Assembly: GCF_026745355.1 (NCBI RefSeq)
Contig: NC_079206.1
Coordinates: forward strand, 1,357,800 to 1,421,799
DNA length: 64,000 bases
Direction of reading: 5' to 3'
From: Beta vulgaris subsp. vulgaris
Lineage: Eukaryota > Streptophyta > Magnoliopsida > Caryophyllales > Amaranthaceae
Part shown: positions 54,758-64,000 of the stretch, one piece after another
Position numbering within the stretch: the first letter of the stretch is position 1
How the letters are laid out: every line of letters starts with the position of its first letter
Position numbers and translations under genes: made by a program
The notes under the pieces: generated by a model
Databases searched by the model: none
Told to the model about the DNA's origin: nothing
What the model saw: only the letters and a program-made list of their open reading frames with translations

Positions 54758-56345
54758 GTATGATTACATTGTCTAAACTCTGGTTTGGACTACAGAAATT
54801 AATCTGAACTTGAGTGTTGAAGGCCAAATTGAAGCTTAAGTCTCAGCTCAATGTCTTGTTGAGCTTTACTCCAATAAAAATTGCTAGAAAGTCAAATTCT
54901 GAGTGCACAGATGTGAATGTTGTAGTTTTGACGTATAATAAGTAAGCTCTATGCATTATTCTGTTCTTCTGTTGGTTGTCTTGAGTTTCAGGAAATTCTC
55001 TATTCATAATGTAGTTGTTGATTTACAAAAATTAATTTTGCAAGTAGTTGTATACTAACAGTTTACTGTCGAATATTATTATCTTGATCCTCTATTAACT
55101 ACACTGAGCAGCTCAGTTGTGTTTGCCTTGGAAGTTTTCTTTTTTTTTCATTCACTTTGATCAGTTGATGACACTAGCAAGAAGCAAAATCCTCTTCTTT
55201 TTGATGGGAAGAAGCAATATTCCTAATCCTAAGGCATAATTTCAATGATGAATGACTAATACTCAGACCATTAAGATTTCATAGCCAACCCACACACTTC
55301 GGCATTATAGAAATTGACCACATCCTTAACCAAGGGGCATATATATAAGTGAAGTTCATCCTAACCTTTAAAAAAGAAACTAAAGTTCATCCTTGAGCTG
55401 TGTGTTTCTCAGTTTCTTTCTTCGTTTATTACAGGCATATAATTAGATGATTAATTATGTGCAACAAGCTTGTTATCTCTAGACGAGGTTTGCTAATGCT
55501 ACGGCTACCAGCAACACATACCATCTCTTCCCTAGTATCTTTGTGAGATCCCTTTTCTTTGGTCCTTTCATCGCCAGTTCTCTGGCCTCTTCTAAAATTC
55601 TCGATAGCTATTATCTTCAGAATCCGTGTAGTAATAGACTGTATCATCATTTTCAATGCTGGTGTGGAGTGATATTATCATCATCATGAAACCGTCACTG
55701 AGTCTCATCTTAAACATATCGTTGAGGAGTTCTATATTTATTCCGAAGTTTGCTTTTGTTCTTTTATACTGTTTTTGTTGTGTCTGTATCAGAGCGGCAC
55801 AAGGGAGAAAGAGAGAATGAGGGAGAGGTGTAGAGAAGGCAGGAGTACTGAGTTTGTAATAAACTGAATATTTGGACAGTAGAGTTAAGGAAGAAGGTGA
55901 TGATATTTGATTGAAGGAAATGCAAATTACAGAAAATAATAAGATAATTGCCAAGTTTTCGAGTGATTTGGTCAAACTCCGAAACTAACCACTAATATAA
56001 ACTTCTCCAATATTTTCTTCATGATCTTTTCTCTCCCTAATCTCCTATATTTGTAGTCTACTTGCCTTATTCCTCAAGCTAACATAGTAACTAGAGTATT
56101 ACTAAAATACCCCTGCTTCCTAGGCTAGTCTACTACAGAGTTCCATTGTTCATCTGCTGTCTGTGGAACAATAATGTCTGTCTCTTGAAGCAGTCTAGTG
56201 CAGTCCTCTCCAGAGAGAAGATCATGAATGACATTAAATTGAAGGGGCTTAATTTTAATATGATTATTATTTTTTATTTAGAGAAGCATGCTTGAGGCAT
56301 TAGGTACATAAAGCTAAGAGCTATGTACAGATGTACTTGGATTCG
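54758..56345 (+). pseudogene. Relic of a copy-2-like P450: intron and 3' flank only
   Basis: 54758-54935 resembles the intron of copy 2 (49328-49515; 'gttgagctttactcc', 'tctagaaagttgaat'-like blocks). From about 54945 it continues directly with the 3' untranslated region of copy 2 (51575 onward; 'agtaagctct', 'attattctgttctt', 'ggttgtcttgagtttcagg'). Later parts match 52100-52740 ('tgtgcaacaagcttgt', 'gctaatgctac', 'aggtgtagagaagg'). Exon 2 and the 3' intron part are deleted. A 127-codon minus-strand frame at 55975-55592 is broken in the sister copy, so it is not a gene. Confidence 0.7.
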
Positions 56346-56554
56346 GCTATTTGGATGAAGAATTCCCTTTTTCTTCAGTTCTAAATGAATTGTCAAGTGT
56401 TCATACCTTGTGTCCCTGAGTGTCTTAAAGTTGACACAGGTATTTGAGGTGAAATGAAAAGTATGAGTAACATAAGCTAGGAGGAAGAGTAAATCGACAT
56501 GTAGGAGTTGATCAAACTGTCTACTCCTGAGGAATAAATCCTTGTTTTTATATA

Positions 56555-56773
56555 CTTCCTCCGTTTTTTTTAGATGTTACACTTTCTATTTTAGGAAATT
56601 TTAAATTAGATGTTACACTTTTATTTTGGGTAATAACTTCTCTCTATCTCTCTCCTATCACATGTTCACATGGGGCCCTTTTGTTTTTCATTCTCTCTAT
56701 CTCTCTCCTCTCCAAAAATTACCTAGGAGTCCGTGATTTGAAAAGTGTAACATCTAAAAAAAAACGGAGGAAG
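56555..56773. mobile_element. Stowaway-like MITE upstream of P450 copy 3
   Basis: CTTCCTCCGTTTTTTTTAGA and complement, TA flanks, 219 bp; 'tgttacactttc' pairs with 'aaaagtgtaaca'. Confidence 0.8.
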
Positions 56774-57049
56774 TATAATTATTGTATGTTGGTGCAAGAA
56801 TTAGTGAAATCTATTTGCAAACCTGATAAGATAGAGATAATAGTTCAAGCATTCACCACCACACTTGAGATGTTGGTGGCCCCTTGTTGAGCTTGCTTGC
56901 AGCCTGTGTTTAGTCAATTTTGAGTTATTTTATTTCACCACCCCTATATATCTGTTATTGTCATCTGCAGGTTATATATATTGTTTTGAGCACATCCATT
57001 CTCCCATTCATAACCTTAACTCACTTCATTTTTCTACTAATTAACTAGC

Positions 57050-58714
57050 ATGTTGCCTGAAGCAACTAGTGTATGGTCATGGTGGTGGAATACCAGCAAT
57101 AAAGCAGATGAAACTTCGCGAAACATCTTGTCCACCTTAGTCCCCTTGTTCGTTATATTTTGGTTCATTTGTTTTGTGAAGAAGCAAAATAAGGAGAAAC
57201 CTCCTTTGCCTCCGGGTCCACGTGGCCTGCCTTTAGTCGGCTATCTCCCTTTTCTGGGTTCTAATCTCCATCATAGCTTCAAAGAATTGGCCAGTTTATA
57301 TGGTCCAATCTTCAAACTCCGGCTTGGAACTAAAGATTGTATTGTGATCACCTCACCATCACTTGTCAAGGAGGTGGTTAGGGACCAAGATGTTGTGTTC
57401 GCTAACCGAGGACACATTATTGCTGCAGAGAGTCTTTTGTTTGGGACATTGGATATTGGCTTCTCTAATTATGGCAGTGAATGGCGTAAGATGAGGAAAA
57501 TTTTTGCCAGCGAGATGCTAAGTAATTCTAGCCTTGATGCTAGTTTATCTCAGGAAGCAGCAGATCAAGAAGATGATAAGTGAAACTTACAAAAAAACTG
57601 GTCAGCTAATTGATATAGGTGAATTAGTATTTTTTAATCTCGTTTGCTCTATGATGAGCATGATATGGGGAGATACGTTAATAGGGGATGAGAGTTCTGT
57701 TATAAATTCTGAATTTCGAGCTATTGTAAATGAACTAATGGAACTTTTAGGAGCACCAAATGTTTCAGACTTTTTCCCTTTGCTTGCTAGGTTTGATTTA
57801 CAGGGAATAGAGCGCAGAATGAAGATCATTTCAAGGCGGAATGAAGAGATTTTTGATAAAGCTATAAGTCGTCACAATATGGGAGAAAATATCCAGTGTA
57901 GGGATTTCCTGGGATATCTCTTAAAGCTTACCAAATCTGAAGATCCTACAAGATCACTAACCTTGCCTCAAGTTAAAGCCATGCTCATGGTAAGTGTAAT
58001 TTTTCGCATTCTTCCTGAATTTATATGTATATATATAATTATTTACGAATTTGTTTCATCTCTTAGGACGCTGTGACTGGGGGAACAGATACTACAGGTG
58101 CTATGCTTGAGTGGGCTATGGCGGAGATACTTCAACACCCTGAAATACTTGCAAAAGTCCAAGCAGAACTAACTGAGATTGTGGGATTAAACAATACCGT
58201 TGAAGAGGCTCATTTGCCTAACTTAAAATATCTGAACGCAGTTGTGAAGGAGACACTTCGTTTGCACCCACCACTCCCTCTTCTCGTTCCCCATTGTCCA
58301 AGTGAGCCTTCTACTATAGGAGGATATAGCATACCCAAGGATGCTCGTGTCTTCCTAAATGTGTACTCTATACATAGAGACCCACAACTTTGGGAAGATC
58401 CACTGTTGTTTCAACCTGAGCGGTTTTTGAGTGAGTCTGCTGCTGCCAAGAAGATGGACTACTTGGGCAACCAATTTCTGTATCTTCCATTTGGTTCTGG
58501 GAGGAGAATCTGTCCTGGTATTCCTCTTGCAGAGAGGACATCAATGCTTGTGTTGGCTTCTCTACTGCATGCTTTCGACTGGAAGTTACCAAATGGCATT
58601 GTCAAGGTTGATTTCTCCGAGAAATTTGGCATTGTTGTGAAAAAATCAAAATCTTTGCTTGCTATTCCGAGTCCCAGACTCTCCAGCTTGGAGCTCTATT
58701 CATACACAGATTAG
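57050..58714 (+). pseudogene. CYP706-like P450, copy 3, frameshifted in exon 1
   Basis: Exons are 57050-57989 and 58067-58714 with a 77-bp intron (ATG|gtaagt, ttag|GAC), the same intron position as copies 1 and 2. N-terminal anchor 'LVPLFVIFWFICF', hinge 'PPLPPGPRGLPLVGY', C-helix 'YGSEWRKMRKIF', I-helix GGTDTTGAMLEWAM, KETLRLHP, 'FQPERF' and haem loop FGSGRRICPGIP are all present. Exon 1 is 940 nt, not a multiple of three. Near 57541-57552 the frame changes: one frame runs 'SLDASLSQEAAD' into TGA at 57581, the other gives 'YLRKQQIKKM' and the rest of the P450. Losing two bases (family 'LDxxYxLR') explains it best. A TATA-like ctatatatc lies near 56945. It may be a recent pseudogene or a sequence error, since everything else is intact. 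It is more distant from copies 1 and 2 than they are from each other. Confidence 0.85.
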
Positions 58715-58739
58715 CAGAAGTTTTGAGAAACTTCAAGGC

Positions 58740-59560
58740 CTAGCTGTATGTCCTTTTCAACAAGTGAATAAAATAAAGGGGACAGAGCATGACGAAGAGT
58801 AAGATGCAATTATATACTTCTGTATCATGTAATTTGATGGTTGCTTTTCTTGCTTGAAGTATAGTGTCATTTTTCAATCTCAGATGTATTATGCTAGCAG
58901 AGATATACACTTTGGTTAAGAATCTCTAATCTCAACCTGCCTCCCTGTCAATACCACGATCGATAGAACATGATCGTTCAGATACAGTGGAATAAGGCAC
59001 TTATTTCTGGATTGAAAACTCGTCTATCTGGTGTATATTTCTTTCTATGGTTATGGTTAAAGGCGCGGCACTGAAGGCTATGGCCTATTTTATTCTCATA
59101 TTTTGTGAGTATTTTCTCTCTTAGTTTCGCCTATTTTTGGAAACCTTCATTACTGTCTGGACATAATTGCTTGCTTAGCTAGTGATCTGGTGACAGTTTG
59201 TTTGGGTTTGGATTGTTATCTCATGATTTTGTTTCATATTATCTGAATCTAACAAAGTCTAATCAGGGCAACATAGAAAAGGAATGTGATCTTGTGGTCC
59301 TAAATGATATTATTGTTTGCAAGTAGAGCCATTAATATATTTGGCTTTCGGTTTGATTTTGATTGCTATGCTTCCATTGAAGATATACTTGCGCCCCACG
59401 ACTTCTGAACCACTTTGTTTGCTTACTCAGTTATGCTGTTCTCTTGGTCGTTCCTGTCCATGTATAGGATCTTACTAGATGAAATTTGATTTTGATGTTT
59501 GCTTGCCTAGCAAGGAGGGTTTTCTTCCCACCACAATCTACCAAATGACATATGCTATCT
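58740..59560. repeat. 3' flank of copy 3, duplicated behind copy 2
   Basis: Collinear with 52860-53600: 'ttgcttttcttgctt', 'cagatgtattatgctagc', 'gtgatcttgtggtcctaaa', 'ggtttgattttgattgc' and 'tgtataggatctt' recur in the same order. Confidence 0.75.
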
Positions 59561-60447
59561 TGTCCTGTTTCTTTTGATAAACTGTAGCTAACTTATTCCT
59601 TTTCATAGTAGGAAAATCGTGCATTCAATAATGTCCGCAGAAAATTTCCTTGTTTATTAGCCGACATCGATGAAAGTTGCACCGGAAGGAAAGAGATAAC
59701 AGGAAGGCAGACAATATCGTATGTTTTAATTCGAGGTCGAAACTTGGATACGTGTGTATTCACAGTTCATACTTTATCCTGCATGGAATGAACGTTACTG
59801 TTCTGAGTACACAAAATCTTGTCTGGTAGGCTGCTATCTTCATTTTTTTATCAACTCAATACCCAACTCGGCTAAAGATTACATAGTATAAGATTGGCTG
59901 TTTATGTAATAGTACCATACATAGACCATTGCCAAGTATGAGCATTAAGTTGCTACAAATTCACTACTTGTATGTTGATGCTGGAGCTTCTGGATCACAC
60001 ACAGGAAAAAGGTTCAATTTTGCCAGGTCTGATTACAGACCTGACAGAAACCTTCTAACGATGTAAATCGTTCAATGTTAAAAGCGCGGCATCTAAGCCA
60101 AGCATTTGCTGTACCATAGTCTTATACTCTTATATGAGTAATGCCTTTCCTACTCATGATAGTTGTGTTTGCCCTGGTGTTCGAAAACGATTTTACTGTA
60201 TGAACAGAATGTATGTTCAGCGTGATACATAATCAATGCCAAAAGTATCAGAAGCTACATTTTAGTAAAAACACTAGTAATGCATTTCTCAATTTCATAA
60301 TCCTGCTAAACCTGAATGTTTAGCTCAATGTTGTGACCACTAGAAATGAAATTAAAAGCAGTGGTACTAAACAGAGAAAATTTATTCTCCTTGTTTGTTA
60401 GATTCATAATATATACAATGGATATCACGTTCAGGCAAATTGGCCTA
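59561..60447. other. Spacer between convergent P450 and amine oxidase genes
   Basis: No gene was found. A block at 60071-60150 ('gcggcatctaagccaagca') repeats 53150-53230. The 3' untranslated region of the amine oxidase should be here. Confidence 0.45.
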
Positions 60448-63400
60448 TTAAGAAGTTGAAGTAGCAGGTTGGCAAACTGGTAGATCCTTTTCGAAGTTTG
60501 GCGGGATTTCGAGGATGGGATTTCTCTCAAAGAAATTGACAGGTTTCAAAGAAAAGCTCGACGAAACTGTCGGCATGATTGGGAAGTCCTCTTGACATGG
60601 TATGTGATGGAACCCTAAGGTATACCAAAGCACAATATCCTTGTTCTCTATTTCCCTGTCCCTGTAAAATTATATATCATACTTATGAGTGTCTGAAGAT
60701 AAGTGCATGAGCATTGTCCTTAAGGTTTTATGTAAATTATCAACTAAAGTGACTAGCAATTTTCCAAATGAAGTCTTGTGCTAGTATAGAAAATATTACC
60801 TTTCAGACCATGTTGCGAGGTTATCTTCACCTTGATTTTGGTAAGCAAACAATCCACCAGCCCACTCCTCGCTTCTATTATACGGAGTGACCCATATTTG
60901 GTTGTTGGTGAATGCCCCTCGTCTTTGGGGTGGATCATCATGATCAAGTAGGATAGCCGCGGTGCCAGCAGGGACCACTTTATACCCAACTGGATTCCCT
61001 AATCGAGTTTTCTTATTCGGATTAACCACGTGAAACTCGTACGGATCATAGAGCTTGAGCTTGATTTGTGCTTCTTTCTCGGTCTTGGCAACGCTTCTTG
61101 TGGCTTTCAAGTAGCTGGTCCTAGGTGACTCCCCAGGAGAGGTCTGTTGCCTTTGCAAGTTCACTTTCACAAAAGAATTATCCGATCCATCGACATCCAT
61201 ATCAAGATAGAATGTGATGTAATGATCATGGATAACACCAATGACATTTTCAGAGAGTAAGGTACCATAGAGGTCTTCTTGGTTCGAGACTTGGTTTGTG
61301 TTCGTGTACGGCGTGCCTTTAACCATCAATATACCACTTAGTCCGACCTGAACAATCAAGCCACAGTAAAGGATGAAACATGATTATGATTTTACAGCCT
61401 TTGCAATGATTAACATAATATATAGTATACATAATTATTACTTTCAAACGGAAGTAGTATATGATGTAGCTAGATACAAACCTTAATTTTAATGAGTCCA
61501 TCACTTTGAAACTCCCAGTCCACAATGTAATCGTAGTTAGCCACTGATGCTGCCATTCTCACAACCAATGTCACCTTCGGCCTCGCCTCACGAATCTGCA
61601 GAACAGAATCAGTTCAATAAGAGAATATAGGAGAATTCTGATCTCTAAACAGTGTTAACATAAAACATCTATTACCTCCAAGCCTGTAATTGGACTCTCT
61701 GAATGGCGCCATCCGATATCACCAGTATAACTCTCAAACACACAAACCATATTTGATCTAACATATGGTCTTCCATCACCAGCAGCAAAGACACCATCCA
61801 TGTAATAGGCATTCCTTGGACAATCATTAAGTGGGTCAAGTGGCATTGCCTCTAATCCAAACCCATATTCACCTGCATCCATATACGTCTTAAAATACCA
61901 TGCATCACTCGGATCCATGTAGGGAACAAACAACTCCGAGGTCATCCCTTTGTACATCACATTCCTAAGTTCCCCATTATCCGGGTCTCGAAACATGGCA
62001 CGGGATATGATCACCCCAGCCCTTGGGTCGGGTTTGAGATGAAATTCCCAATTCGCCCATTTAACCATGTGTCCATTCTCCACAGTGAAGCTTGGTCCTT
62101 TAGATTGCTCAATGGATATTGGGTTAATAGGCTTGAGTTTTTGACGAAGTTTCTTTTGAGCTGAAAAGCGATACTCTGTGTTCGCGGCCTTGGGAATAGG
62201 GATGTCCCTTCCATTATCAGAAATCTCAACCACTTGATTAGTGTCCATGTCAACAATTACTGTCAGCCCTTCGATTGGTCTCATGTAGAAATTAGCAGTG
62301 TCTTCCATAGAATAGCATTGTACCTTAATCAACCTCCTATTTTCCTCTTTCTTACCATACCAACCTACATGATTATGCATACCAGTATACCGTAAGTATG
62401 ATTCTATGAAAACAATCAACACTAGAAATTTTCTAGCACAACTATTAGGTTGTAGATACAAGTGCATTTATTCACTTTAGAGGTTTGGGTTTTTTTAAAT
62501 ACTAAGATTTATCAGTTTGTTGTATAAAGTACAAAGAAGGGGAGGGAAAATTCGAATATGTGACCTATCATTCATAGCGTCTCACTCTTAACCACTCGGC
62601 CAAGACATCAAGATTTATGTAAAAGTTGGTCATTTTGTCAAAAGATGTTCTCGTCACGTCTAGTAAGGTCTAATATGTCGTTTCTATCTCAACCATAAAT
62701 CATTAAAATTTTCATTTAATATCATGGAATTGGTTCTACTCAAAATTAAAAAAAATATTATTATTTTCCTTATTATATAATATCATACAATGACATATAT
62801 GAGGACGATGCCAAAAGAAAGACATATATGATGGAAAATTAACATAAAGATTAAGCGAAGGTTCTAGGTAGTAACATAAGACAAACAAAACATCTCCATA
62901 CATCCTGAATTCCTGATAAACCTTGTAATCACTCATAAATCATAATATACAGATGTACCATCTCCTATCTTCAATACATGCACCATTTTTTTTGCGCATA
63001 GCATAATCAAGGGTGAGAAAAGAGAGTGTCGTAATCGCTTTTCTAACCAATATGATCATATAGTTAAAGGAAGAAGTAGCACTATTTACTAATACTATTA
63101 TATGATGAAACTTAATGAAACATTTCAAAAGTAAAAAATAATACATATATTTAGAAACGTATGTAGTATAATAAGAGCGACTTCAATAGTAAGCATTAGA
63201 AACTTGCTAGCAAATAAAAATAAAGTTCAACAATTATCCCAATTATTAAGTGAGTAGCTGAAATTTCATTTGCCGGCCAATTTAATTTAACTAAGCCAAA
63301 TTACCTGAGCTAAAGCTGTGGGTCCATTTGAAAATTTTGGTAAACAATTTTTATATCCTCCCCTAATCCCTATAAAAAAAACTATGATATTTTAAGTGTG

Positions 63401-64000
63401 ACCTACTCAAACAACAAGTACATCGATGAACTATTATGAGGAGTTTTTGACTTAAAATTGAGTTAGCTTGAAAAACCTAGGTGATATCCTAAACCAACTT
63501 ACATTTCGCTCTATTATTGGAATTGCGCTCTAAAATTTAGGTGACATCCTAAGCCAACTTACATTTCGCTCTACCATTGGAGATGCTCTAAAATAGCTGA
63601 AGTTAAGACTTGGATATTGGTAACGAAGAGTTAAATCGAGCGAACCATACCTAAAGAAATGGGTAAGCAAGCCAAGTCCTTCAAATCAACCCCACGTTCC
63701 TTAACCGTTTGATTGAACTCTGCACTTACCAACGGTGTAAACGTCGCCGTATTCATATCTTCAATCGTCATAGTCGGGTACCCAGACAACTTACCCACAT
63801 CAACCTTTTCAACCCGACCCGAACTTAACCCAACACGTAACACGTGTGTAACTCCATCAACACGTGCTATAACAGAAGCCTTTCTAGAAGGAAGTGGGTC
63901 CCCCTCTTTCCACCTTATGACACGTGTCTTTAGTGGCTCCTCTAAAACCACTGAGTGGAAAGCATAGTACTTCGCCCCTTTAAAAAGGACGTGAGAGGTG
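60448..64000 (-). CDS. Copper amine oxidase, 5' end outside window
   Basis: Oxidises primary amines (putrescine and other di/polyamines in plants) to aldehyde, ammonia and hydrogen peroxide, using copper and a Tyr-derived topaquinone. Five exons on minus: beyond 64000-63651, 62364-61676, 61595-61482, 61347-60800, 60661-60448; all ends are GT/AG and phases match, for about 637 visible residues. Visible motifs: '[14 protein letters not shown]' (exon 1), '[24 protein letters not shown]' shortened here to '[12 protein letters not shown]', the catalytic-base region '[13 protein letters not shown]', the cofactor motif [13 protein letters not shown], the copper pair HDH in '[12 protein letters not shown]', and the third His region '[15 protein letters not shown]'. 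All catalytic residues are present. The C-terminus ends ATSTS, not SKL-like, so the apoplastic rather than peroxisomal clade is likely; the signal peptide would be off-window. Intron 1 carries a SINE and a 60-bp duplication. Confidence 0.93.
62513..62609 (-). mobile_element. tRNA-derived SINE in amine oxidase intron 1
   Basis: On minus, TGGCCGAGTGGTTAAG is an excellent A box; the B box is 'ggtcacatattcgaat', degenerate. It is flanked by aagatttat at 62504-62512 and 62610-62618. The 'gtacaaagaagggg' body is shared with 32544-32671. Confidence 0.75.
63479..63594. repeat. 60-bp tandem duplication in amine oxidase intron 1
   Basis: 'aggtgatatcctaaaccaac' at 63479 and 'aggtgacatcctaagccaac' at 63539 begin two units that also share 'ttacatttcgctcta' and 'attgga'. 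Within an intron, near the exon 1 donor. Confidence 0.75.

Noticed and set aside
55592..55975. 127-codon minus-strand frame with a hydrophobic start
   Set aside because: The sister duplicate at 52.4-52.6 kb has stop codons in the same frame, and the region is the 3' flank of a P450 relic.
43317..58714. Betalain-type P450 (CYP76AD) cluster
   Set aside because: Hinge and haem regions look A-type, but 'ANRDVP..ATYGG.DIVWSPYG' and the single late intron fit CYP706, and no DODA gene lies nearby.
1..64000. CRISPR arrays, prokaryotic operons or viral integrations
   Set aside because: No regularly spaced short repeats, bacterial-type gene packing or viral genes were seen; the only periodic array has 324-bp units.

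Overview
The window is plant nuclear DNA. The evidence is spliceosomal introns with GT/AG ends, an intron-containing elongator tRNA-Met, an R2R3-MYB gene, plant-type A-type P450s, an apoplastic-type copper amine oxidase and very dense plant transposon debris (TA-flanked Stowaway-like MITEs, Helitron ends, Mutator-like foldbacks, TRIMs, tRNA-derived SINEs, an L1-type LINE). A eudicot is most likely. The sequence alone does not fix the species; a Caryophyllales/Amaranthaceae source is only a guess.

Layout. 0-15.7 kb is gene-poor and made of nested and side-by-side transposons. 15.9-17.8 kb holds an R2R3-MYB of the MYB20/42/43/85 secondary-wall type (+). 18-22.2 kb is SINE, MITE and LINE debris. 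22.3-25.9 kb is a tandem array of about 324-bp monomers with a four-monomer higher-order period of about 1.31 kb. 26-33 kb is MITE- and TRIM-rich. 33.2-37.6 kb is a 5'-truncated LINE with an intact ORF2, a poly(A) tail and a 19-bp target duplication. A tRNA-Met(CAT) with a 14-nt intron lies at 39.7 kb (-), and a two-exon NEDD8-protease (DEN1/SENP8-like) gene at 40.4-41.5 kb (-). 43.3-58.7 kb holds three tandem CYP706-type P450s (+): two intact and one with a frameshift in exon 1. 60.4-64.0 kb holds a copper amine oxidase (-) whose 5' end lies outside the window.

How the parts relate. The MYB, the tRNA and the DEN1-like gene look like independent housekeeping or developmental loci. The P450s form a real tandem family cluster. 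Copies 1 and 2 are close relatives; copy 3 is a more distant CYP706-like gene. Non-coding similarity shows that a two-gene block was duplicated and that each unit then lost a different gene: relics of a copy-2-like intron and 3' flank lie at 54.8-56.3 kb without exon 2, and the 3' flank of copy 3 is duplicated behind copy 2 without a gene. A 1.18-kb Mutator-like foldback with a perfect 9-bp target duplication sits in the intron of copy 2. I see no convincing new enzymatic system. The most notable items are the P450 block history, the loss of the conserved C-helix Trp in P450 copy 1, the higher-order repeat array, and several transposon insertions that can be dated relative to each other by nesting.
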